Assembly: GCA_963728145.1 (NCBI GenBank)
Contig: CAVSJA010000007.1
Span: 868,001-932,000 of the forward strand
DNA: 64,000 nucleotides
Reading direction: 5' to 3'
Source of the DNA: CAVSJA01 sp963728145
GTDB taxonomy: Bacteria > Bacteroidota > Bacteroidia > Chitinophagales > Chitinophagaceae
How positions within the stretch are numbered: the stretch's first letter is position 1; every line of letters starts with the position of its first letter. Below, piece after piece: positions 18,443-26,596 of the stretch. Made by a program: the position numbers and the translations under genes. The notes beneath the pieces were generated by a model. It searched no databases and was not told where the DNA came from. It saw only the letters and a program-made list of their open reading frames with translations.

Positions 18443-18911
18443 TTATTGCTTAAGTTTAACCGGTCTCATTAGTCTCGAGAACGTAAGTGAACCCATTACC
18501 CATTTACCGTTTTCTTTGACATACACTTCTGTTACCATAAAGGGATTAATGACTTCGTTATTACCAACAACTGCCACCAGGTCGATATCATTTAACAGAA
18601 TGGCGGTATTCCCAATTATATTCACTGAAGCTGAGTAAACCTCGGCTTTCTTGTACCAGATATTGCCGGTTTTGATTACATCAATTTCCTGATACTTTTC
18701 CCCAGCTTCCTCCCATATGGACGAACATGGATTTATCATGAAACAGCGTTGAAAGCTCGTCAGTTTTTTTGTCGGCCATCCATTGCCATTTTTGTTTAGA
18801 GAGATTGATAAGTTCCTGCTCTACTGGAGTAGGATCCGCTTTTGCCGGTTGCGCGTACGACCATTGCACGCTGATTAGCAGAAAACATAGTCCGAGAATT
18901 GATAATTTCAT
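18443..18911 (-). pseudogene. SnoaL/DUF4440-like secreted protein, paralog with internal frameshift
   Basis: A tandem paralog of the gene at 17950-18401. It begins at the ATG at 18911 with a signal peptide (W-S-Y-A-Q) and reads W-Q-W-M-A-D-K-K-T-D-E-L, H-D-K-S-M-F-V-H-M-G-G-S-W. It then needs a one-base skip in a GGGG run near 18700 to continue E-K-Y-Q-E-I-D-V-I-K-T-G, I-W-Y-K-K-A-E-V and end K-W-V-M-G-S-L-T-F-S-R-L. Twelve residues after the shared Trp line up in length with the sister gene once the extra base is removed, which makes a single insertion the simplest reading. The two open pieces are 18681-18911 and 18443-18739. Confidence 0.78.
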
Positions 18912-19038
18912 ATGGCTATTTATTAAAAGTTTTACGATTTGCATGGTTTGTCTTCGTTTACCTTACAAAGGTCCTTCCATTTTAATGTTTGAATGTTATA
19001 CAGGTTACGGATTTATCTACCAATATTCCTGATGGCCC

Positions 19039-19310
19039 TCAGTTCAATCGTTTCTTAAGAAAATCCATGAGCTTGTTTCTCCCCTCATCAGTGTCAAACA
19101 TCACCCAAAAATTTGGAGCATCTTTTACAATGATAAGTTCATTCTGCACACCTGCAACACTCAGCCAGGCGCTCAATAACTGAGAGTGTTTTGTGGAAAC
19201 CAGCTCATCTTTAATAGCATTCCCGAAATAGTTTATGAATGTACTTTCCTTGTAAAGGTCTTTGGGTTTTCCTTGCGCATTGGTATACAGATTATGGTTT
19301 TATCTACCAT
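19039..19310 (-). pseudogene. 3' remnant of an alpha/beta-hydrolase-like gene
   Basis: On the minus strand an open stretch of about 85 codons without a proper start reads L-Y-K-E-S-T-F-I-N-Y-F-G-N-A, then S-T-K-H-S-Q-L-L-S-A-W-L, A-G-V-Q-N-E-L-I-I-V-K-D-A-P-N-F and ends M-D-F-L-K-K-R-L-N. This is the cadence of the C terminus of BD-FAE/esterase-type hydrolases (substrate-binding helix, x-x-A-G-V-x-x-E-L, then a degraded catalytic-His loop). The upstream part, including the nucleophile, is missing. The assignment is by pattern only. Confidence 0.4.
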
Positions 19311-19322
19311 AATTGCTGATTC

Positions 19323-20282
19323 ATGAGTCTGAACAATCAAGCGATGAATAAAGGTGTAAATTTGGTTTACACAAACACCAATAGTGCCATGGATGCTATG
19401 CGTAGATTTGAAACCATTGCCGCGTACAATGCTTTTAATAATAATGAAACACTGCATCCGCTGGTGAGCGTGGTCGATTTGTCGAAGGCTAACCCCAGAA
19501 GCGGATCAAAAATGTATTTCGGTTTTTACACGATATTCCTGAAAGATGTGAAGTGCGGAGACCTGGTATATGGCCGTAATACATACGACTACCAGGAAGG
19601 GACATTGGTATTTCTTGGTCCTGGACAGGTGGCGGGAGTCAACAACCCTGAAATTTATCAACCGAAGGGGTATGCGCTCGTTTTTCATCCCGATTTACTC
19701 ATGGGTACTCTTTAGGACGGCATATGCACGACTATACGTTCTTTGGCTACCAGTCGAATGAGTCGCTTCATTTATCGGAACGTGAAAGAAAAATTTTGCT
19801 TGGATTGTTTTCAAAAGTTCAATATGAACTAGAGCATGCCATCGACAAACACAGTAAGAGACTTGATCGTTTCCAATATTGAAACGTCTGCTGAATTACT
19901 GCGTTCGTTTTTACGACCGACAGTTCATTACGCGGGAGAATCGCACATAACGGCATTTTAGAACGGTTTGAAAATTTGTTGAACGAGTATTTTCAGCCGA
20001 CAAACCACAAACAATTGGTTTGCCCTCTGTGCCTGGTGTGCAGGTGAGCTGAATTTATCGCCAACTATTTCGGCGATCTGATAAAAAAAGAAACAGGAAA
20101 AACTGCACAGGAATATATTCAATCAAAGTTGATTGAGGTGGCGAAGGGGAAAATATTTGAGCAATGGTAAAACTGTCAGTCAGATTGCATATGAATTAGG
20201 ATTTAAATATCCTCAGCATTTCATCCGCCTATTTAAGCAAAAGGTTGGACAGACGCCAAATGAGTATAGGACGCTAAATTAA
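19323..20282 (+). pseudogene. AraC-family transcriptional regulator, multiply frameshifted
   Basis: The N-terminal sensor part is open from 19323 to 19715. The protein then continues in other frames: L-G-R-H-M-H-D-Y-T-F-F-G-Y-Q-S-N-E-S from about 19710, the N-Y-C-V-R-F-Y-D-R-Q-F segment near 19900, and the helix-turn-helix F-G-D-L-I-K-K-E-T-G-K-T-A-Q-E-Y-I and S-Q-I-A-Y-E-L-G-F-K-Y-P-Q-H-F up to a stop at 20280-20282. At least four shifts are needed over about 960 bases. All expected AraC regions are still recognisable and in order, so the loss is recent or due to sequence errors. Its target is unknown. Confidence 0.75.
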
Positions 20283-20322
20283 TTCTATTTGCGGAAGGAG
20301 ATGGAGCATAGAGCTTGCGACC

Positions 20323-20450
20323 TTTGTAAATGCAAGATATTCGACACGCCAATAATCAATAATCAATATTCAATAATCAATTCTCAAATCAATCTCAACA
20401 ATCAGCAGTCAACGCTCAGCACTCATTAGTCAACGCTCAATAGTCAACGC
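20323..20450. repeat. Left arm of inverted repeat framing the four-helix-bundle gene
   Basis: Contains TTCGACACGCCAATAATCAA and CTCAAATCAATCTCAACAAT, which recur inverted in the right arm at 20945-21083. The distal part is a loose series of AGTCAACGCTCA-type words. See the finding on the framed unit. Confidence 0.75.
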
Positions 20451-20532
20451 CAACAGCCAACTTCAATGGTAAAGACTAAGTATTAATCTTTCTGTGTAGC
20501 CCACATTTATTTAACGTTTAAAAAGTATAGCT

Positions 20533-20919
20533 ATGAGAGAGAAAGAATACGATCTGGAGGATAGGCTTGTGAGCTTTTCTGCCAGGATAATGGAGCTGGC
20601 AAGAATGTTACCCAACACAAAAGCCTCCAATTATATACGCGATCAGCTGGTCAGGTGTGGTAGTTCACCCGCGATGAATTATGGTGAAGCACAAGGCGCC
20701 GAATCGAGGGATGATTTTATTCATAAGATGAAAGTTGTCTTAAAAGAACTTAAGGAGACCCGTGTCTGCCTGAAGCTCATAATCCATCAGCAACTTATAA
20801 AAAATGAAAAATTGGTAGTTGATCTCAGAAACGAATGCGAAGAACTAGTTGCAATTACTGCAAAAAGTATTATCACAGCAACAAATAACAACAACAAGGA
20901 AAAAAAGCGCGACCAGTAG
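20533..20919 (+). CDS. Four helix bundle protein (23S rRNA intervening-sequence protein type)
   Basis: A 128-residue all-helical protein beginning with a D-L-E-D-R-L-V-x-F-S-A-R-I motif, then S-N-Y-I-R-D-Q-L-V-R-C-G-S-S-P-A-M-N-Y-G-E-A-Q-G-A-E-S-R-D-D-F and an L-K-E-L-K-E-T-R helix: the full signature of the TIGR02436/IVS-type four-helix-bundle family. It ends in a charged, asparagine/lysine-rich tail. Family members occur inside 23S rRNA intervening sequences and, in Bacteroidota, in many intergenic copies; relatives act as the Avd accessory protein of diversity-generating retroelements. No reverse transcriptase or 23S rRNA is nearby. The gene stands alone and intact among broken genes and is framed by inverted repeats. 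Confidence 0.88.
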   Translation: MREKEYDLEDRLVSFSARIMELARMLPNTKASNYIRDQLVRCGSSPAMNYGEAQGAESRDDFIHKMKVVLKELKETRVCLKLIIHQQLIKNEKLVVDLRNECEELVAITAKSIITATNNNNKEKKRDQ

Positions 20920-20944
20920 GGTTCCTGCTGAATATTAATCGTTG

Positions 20945-21083
20945 CTTTGATTATTGACTGTTGATCGTTGACTGATGAATGACGAGCGTTGACCAATGAT
21001 TGTTGAGATTGATTTGAGAATTGATTTATTGAATATTGAATATTGATTATTGGCGTGTCGAAAATCTCGCACTTGCCAAGGTA
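20945..21083. repeat. Right arm of inverted repeat framing the four-helix-bundle gene
   Basis: Reverse complement of the left arm at 20323-20450 over most of its length, including the GGCGTGTCGAA core near 21052-21062. Just outside the arm, ATTAATCGTTGCTTTGA at about 20935 recurs as a direct repeat at about 21097. Confidence 0.75.
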
Positions 21084-21113
21084 TCAAGGCTTTCGAATTA
21101 ATCGTTGCTTTGA

Positions 21114-23018
21114 CTAATAATTATCATTCTTTGCTTGAGTAACTAATTTCGACTCCTCATCCGGTATCGAAAACACCAGTGTCTTTCCGGCTTTCTGTAC
21201 CGTTGCCGTTATTTGCATTGAGAATGGCGCGGTAAAAGTCTGCATCCAGATTTCTTTTCCTTCTTCATTTAGTAAGGCCACCCGCAACGGAACCGATTCC
21301 TTTTTGCGTGTCGATACGGAGATCACGAAGAAACCTTTCTTTGGGACCATCAATAGTTTTATTTCTTCAATTCCTTTAGGAACAAGATCGGGATCAAAAA
21401 TTAATATGTCCGTTTTGTTATCAACGGAAGAAAGAATAGTCCGGAATGCTTGCTCGTCTTTCAATGGTACTACGAACTTTGACGGCTTGTTAAACGATTC
21501 GGACCATGCGATTTTATTATTAACATCGAACATGCGTAACTGGTAGTTCGGTTCCGGGCATGGTGGCACCGGGCAGATGGGTATAGTATCCCAACCAAAA
21601 ATTATTTCATTCCAACACCATCCTCTATCTGTTCCGATTGCAACGCCTTCAAATCGTTCATGAATCATAAAATCGTCTGGTATCACTGCTACCGGGCCGG
21701 GTGGAGGAGGTGGTGGTGGTGGTGGAGGTGGTGGACAGTTTTTGCTTTCCTTTGCATATATATAGTCATCATCACCGAGTTCACGACTACGGGTACTCAA
21801 TTCCAGAGATAATTACAGCTCGTGCTGTTAACTAAGGGACTAACGTGATAAGACATATAACCCGTTGGAAGTATGATCTCGTCAAAGACAGTACCATTAT
21901 AGATATACGTGTGGGTAGGGCTACCACCGTGTATAATTAAGTCGCTTTCCCTTAGCGCAGTGTAATCGAACTCGGCGTTCCGGATACCGGGAAATTGAAT
22001 AAGGAATGGAATGAGATACCATCGTATCGCAATAGACGGGAACTACCGTCACTATAATTCGCATTAAGGACAAGGGTACTATCGTATAGTTCTATATCAG
22101 TCGAATCGGCGAATTGGTATCCCGGTGGTAGGGATACGCTTGTCACAGTTCCCGGAAATCTTGTAGATAGTCGCAGGAACTGTAATACCATCTCGTAAGT
22201 CAGGGGGTTGGGCGAAGTAAAGCTCACTACGCCAGATCCTGGGATTTATAAGGGTCCTCAGTTTTAGTATATACTGCCCTTGCAGTCGAACCGTCGTAGT
22301 AGTATACGTATTACCCCGAGTGGTAAAGTATAACCTATTCGTGCCGGGAACAGGAAATATATCTACTATTGGGTAACCAATAGAGATCTTCGAAAATGGT
22401 GCAGGAAATTGGTGCCATCATATCGTCTTACGAAGCTATTACAACCTTCATGCCCCGGATGACCCGTTATATACAAGTGACCTTCTATTACCCGCAAGTA
22501 ATATCCGTCGTCATTGAGAATATTTGCTCCAACAACTTCGGTTACCACACCTGCGGAATACCGGTATAGCCTTGTTGTAGTTGAAACTTTGCTTAAGAAA
22601 AAAAGATACCCACCATATACGACACAATTAGATCTCAGGTTTCCCGGAATTGGTATTCTGCTAAAGTGACGGCCATTAAACTTGTACAGGTATTGAATTC
22701 CAGGAGGGTAATAAGCGGGTTCTCTCAGTGGCTCTAAACCGAAAAAAACGCTCCCTTCAAAATTCACCAGCGAATTTCTGGACCGGGCGAAGGTCATTTG
22801 GACGCCATCAACAATAGGATAAACGAATCGTGTGAAGGTTTCATCGTCATAGCTCAATAAATAAGAATAAGCGTCCCCAGCAATAAGGATCTTTCCTCAT
22901 AGGAAGTGTTTTGTTGCAAGGCGATTGCAGGATTCAGAGCGATTTCCAGTCTGCGTTCGGACTTAACGGACGAAATGCAAAAGGCAACAAATGCCAAAAG
23001 AGCAATGATTCGACGCAT
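21114..23018 (-). pseudogene. Secreted propeller-like protein of unknown function, broken by frameshifts
   Basis: Starts at the ATG at 23018 with a signal peptide (R-R-I-I-A-L-L-A-F-V-A-F-C). After a shift near 22880 it continues G-D-A-Y-S-Y-L-L-S-Y-D-D-E-T (open piece 22366-22857), then 21952-22227, then 21114-21800. The middle has repeated blocks of the kind Y-L-Y-K-F-N-G-R-H-F and F-V-R-R-Y-D-G-T-N-F, suggesting beta-propeller blades. The last piece has a run of 12-13 prolines after an N-C pair, then a C-terminal beta domain of about 140 residues. That these pieces are one gene is inferred from strand, order and the lack of starts in between. No family was recognised. Confidence 0.5.
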
Positions 23019-23325
23019 AAGATAGGTTTTGGTAAGATACAGTAGTGGAATTGGACTAAAGTTACCCGATAGATGCTGTGAGGAAAATACCACAAACATG
23101 CGATGCGATCGTTCCATACCGATGCACGAACAGCAGGGAATCTAAAACGATTTGCGGAGCCAATACAAAGTTGGACTTCCTCCCCACAGACCGCAGGTAC
23201 CGACACATAGATTTAAAGTGTAATCTGAGGGCTCTCTCGGGAAGAATAAGCTAAATTCCACTAACGCAGTGTAACTGTTCAGGTATCTCATTCGTCCTAT
23301 AACCTAACCGATAAACTGACTGTTT

Positions 23326-25702
23326 ATGTTCAAAAACTTTTACAAGATCGTTTTCCGCAACATGTGGCGTCATAAAGGCTACACGTTATTGAATATTTTC
23401 GGAATGGGTGTTGGACTAGCAGCGATCGTATGGGGATTTCAAACCTACCGTTACAGTTTCAGCTTTGATAATTTTCACAAGGACCAGGAGAATATTTATC
23501 GTGCACTGACCTTTCAATCCGGTGCAAATGGTGCAAGAGGAATTTTTCCAATGGCTGCTGTAAAGCAGGCTAAGGCTGAATTTTCCGGAATTGCTGAAGC
23601 AGTTCGTTATGATAGTCGTGGATTGAGTGTGAGATATGATAAAAATGAAGCCTTTGCTGAACAGGCACATTTTACCGATCCGGCTTTTTTTGACCTGTTC
23701 AATTTTCCTGTTGTTGCCGGTTCCAGTAATATAACAGATAAGAATTCTGTGCTAATAACAGAAGCGATCGCAATAAAATATTTTGGGAAGCAGGATCCGT
23801 TAGGTAAAACGCTGATCTTTTATTCAGGCGAAAAATATGAAATGCCGCTTACGGTAACAGGTGTATTAAAAGATATTCCTATGAATTCACGATGAAGTTT
23901 GGATTCATTACGAATTTTGAAAATTATTTGCAAGGAGATGGATCGAAGATTGCGCCGGATAATTGGTCCTGGATGCTGGATGCGGCTTTTTTCAAAATAC
24001 CTAATAAGGCTGATGTTCCGCTTATCGCAAAATCATTGGAAAAATATTTGCCGGTACAGAATAAGGCAAGAATGGATTGGAAGGCTTCGGGCTTTAAACT
24101 TATTTCATTGCACGAAAATGCAACTGGTCGGTGATATTCCCAATAATGCTTTGTGGGACCGCCCGGAAGATTCGGCAGCTTATGGTCCTTTTATTCTTGC
24201 CATTTTGATTTTTCTTTCTGCCTGTCTGAATTTTTCAAATACTACCGTTTCTCATGCCAACAGAAGATTAAAGGAAATGGGAATGCGCAAAGTGATGGGC
24301 AGTTCACATCGTCAATTGATAATGCAATTATTATTAGAGTGCTGCTTTATTGTGATTGTCGCTGCGTTACTTTCTGTTGTATTAAATATTTTTTGGATAC
24401 CGACATTCAATCAAATGTTCAACGGCTGTAAAAGTCGTTGCAGATTATTTCAACGATCTTACTCTCTTGCTGTTTGTTATTGCCGCAGTATTATTGACAA
24501 CATTGCTGGCAGGTTTCTATCCTGCGTTTTATATCACCCGCTTTAATCCTACAATTATTTTTCGTGGCACAGTGAAGTTTGGCGGCAGAAATTTGTTTTC
24601 AAGGATCATGCTGGGTCTTCAATTGTCCATTGCTATCATTACTGTGATCGCCGGAATTGGTTTTGCCCGCAATTCGGAATTTCAAAAAAATTATGATTAC
24701 GGATATAACATAGAAAATACAGTTGGTGTCTGTGCTAACCGATACGACAGCATTTCCTGCGCTTAGAAATGAAATGGCTGCAGTTCCGCAGGTAACTGCA
24801 CTGGCTGGTACAAGAAGTCATATTGGATATGGCTATCCGGAATGTGATAGCAGAATCTGAGGAAAAGAAAACCGAAACAAACTTTATGGAGGTTGGCCGG
24901 GATTATATTAAAACGATGAATCTTAAGTTGTCCGAGGGAAGGGAGTTTGATCCGCAAATGGAAGGTGATTTTACCAATTCAGATCCTGGTTACACAAAAT
25001 TTCGCGGCAAATTATGGTTGGAAAGATAAAGAAGCGTTGGGAAAGAAAATTTATATTGATAGTGTATATTATTCTGTTATAGGTGTGCTGAAAGATTTCC
25101 AGCTCGACGTAATATTTGAACCGAAGGAACCAGTTGTTTTTAAATTGGGAAAAGAAAACCGGTACCAGTTTCTGGTTATGCAGACAAAGATCCAGAACGT
25201 TGAACTTGTTTATGCAAAAGCAAGAGATGCATGGAAAAAGATATTGCCGACAAAACCCTTCACTGGTTTTTATCAAAATGAGTTAAAAAAGGAAGCTTAT
25301 CAAACGACCAACAATATTGCCAAGATCTTTTTCTGGTTTGCGATTATATCGGTACTGCTTACAGCTACTGGATTATTCTCTTTGGTTTCTCTTACCGTAA
25401 TGAAAAGAATGAAGGAAATCGCATTGAGGAAGGTAGCCGGTGCAAGGGCAAGACATATTCTCGTTTTGGTCAACCGTGGTTATTTCCTGGTCTTTTTAAT
25501 AGGTGCTGCATTGGGATGTTATGGCGGTTATGCCCTGACAAAACTTTTGCTTGATTTGATATTTGGAGTGAATGCGGGTATTGCAACATCTACGTTGATT
25601 TATTCTGTATTGGTATTATTTACTATAGCAGGAATTACTTCAGGAATTAAAGTATGGCAGGCAGTAAGGACTAATCCGGTTAAGCTTTTGCGGGCGGAGT
25701 AG
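23326..25702 (+). pseudogene. MacB/FtsX-type ABC transporter permease, multiply frameshifted
   Basis: Inner-membrane permease of the Bacteroidota two-module MacB_PCD-FtsX type (about 790 residues when restored). N-terminal Y-K-I-V-F-R-N-M-W-R-H-K-G-Y-T-L-L-N-I-F-G and the first periplasmic domain are open to 23895. The rest is spread over pieces at 23892-24134, about 24120-24430, 24467-24766 and 24947-25702. The first FtsX module includes K-E-M-G-M-R-K-V-M-G-S-S; the second ends with R-M-K-E-I-A-L-R-K-V-A-G-A-R and T-N-P-V-K-L-L-R-A-E. At least five shifts separate recognisable segments in correct order. No ATPase gene is adjacent. Confidence 0.8.
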
Positions 25703-25848
25703 TATGTTGGTTGTCCCGAATATTCGGAGGTTGGTTGATAGGGTTGACAGGGTTGACAAGGTTGACAGAGTTGGCAGGTTGTTCCTCCCGGCTAAGCCGG
25801 GACGGGAATGACGGTTGATTGCGTGAATCGCGGTTTATCTATCTTGAA
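25703..25848. repeat. Nonamer tandem repeat and palindrome between convergent genes
   Basis: About 25738-25780 holds four diverged copies of AGGGTTGAC(A). It is followed by CCCGGCTAAGCCGGG near 25797-25811, a palindrome that could end transcripts from both convergent neighbours although no strong T run follows. Confidence 0.5.
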
Positions 25849-26589
25849 TTAACGCCCGGTCACCTTTAAAAAATCCTCTTTCTTTCTGCGGGCTACGTCT
25901 ACGTAGTTTCCGTTCTGCAATTCGATCTGACCACCATCGCCCTTGATATAGCGTTTGATGTAATTGAGGTTAATGATATGCGAATGATGCGTGCGGAAGA
26001 AAATGTCCTGCGGAAGGATGTCTTCAAATTCTTTGAGCGTACGGCTGGCGATCAGCTTTGGATGATTGACAAAATAGATCGCTGTATAATTGCTATTTGC
26101 CTCTAGCTGAATAATGTCATTAATATTGAAAAAAAGCAAACCCTCCATACAAGGAATTGCAATCTTGCTGAAAGCAGTTTTTGAAAGAAAATTGTCTTTA
26201 AGCGCTTCCAGTTTTTGCTGAGTATTTGGCTGGGATGAATGTTGCGCTATCCTTTTGATAGTTGATTTCAACTCGTCTATATCCACCGGCTTTAACAGGT
26301 AATCAAAAGCCGCATATTTGATTGCTTTTATGGCATACTGATCATATGCCGTAGTAAAAATGAGATGAAAATCTTTGTTCTTTAACTGTTGCAACATTTC
26401 AAAACCGTTCATCAGGGGCATTTCAATGTCAAGAAAAACTATTTCAGGATGGTTCTTTTCGATGAGAACTAAACCTTCTTCTCCATTTGCCGCTTCTCCG
26501 CATAATTGTACTTCGGGGCAGTAATCCTGCAGCTTTTGCTTTAAAGCAATACGCCCTTTCAACTCATCGTCTATTATTATAGCTTTCAT
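25849..26589 (-). CDS. LytTR-family response regulator
   Basis: An N-terminal receiver domain has the acidic pair D-D near residue 7, the phosphoacceptor Asp54 in V-F-L-D-I-E-M-P, and the conserved T-T-A-Y and Lys near K-P-V-D. The C-terminal LytTR DNA-binding domain spans about residues 145-246 (I-I-Q-L-E-A-N-S-N-Y-T, F-F-R-T-H-H-S-H-I-I-N-L-N-Y-I). It is intact at 246 residues. It follows the sensor kinase gene on the same strand by seven bases and should be phosphorylated by it. Target genes are unknown; the adjacent permease or surface-protein genes are possible. Confidence 0.93.
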   Translation of the reverse strand: MKAIIIDDELKGRIALKQKLQDYCPEVQLCGEAANGEEGLVLIEKNHPEIVFLDIEMPLMNGFEMLQQLKNKDFHLIFTTAYDQYAIKAIKYAAFDYLLKPVDIDELKSTIKRIAQHSSQPNTQQKLEALKDNFLSKTAFSKIAIPCMEGLLFFNINDIIQLEANSNYTAIYFVNHPKLIASRTLKEFEDILPQDIFFRTHHSHIINLNYIKRYIKGDGGQIELQNGNYVDVARRKKEDFLKVTGR

Positions 26590-26596
26590 TTTGATT

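Noticed and set aside
20533..20919. Diversity-generating retroelement accessory gene
   Set aside because: No reverse transcriptase, template repeat or variable target gene is seen near it.
20323..21083. Complete insertion sequence around the four-helix-bundle gene
   Set aside because: The protein is not a transposase and there is no second reading frame. Inverted ends alone do not make an insertion sequence, so I kept only the framed-unit description.
25738..25780. Protein-binding iterons or an origin
   Set aside because: Only four diverged nonamers, no DnaA-box pattern and no replication gene nearby; it is better seen as a minor tandem repeat.
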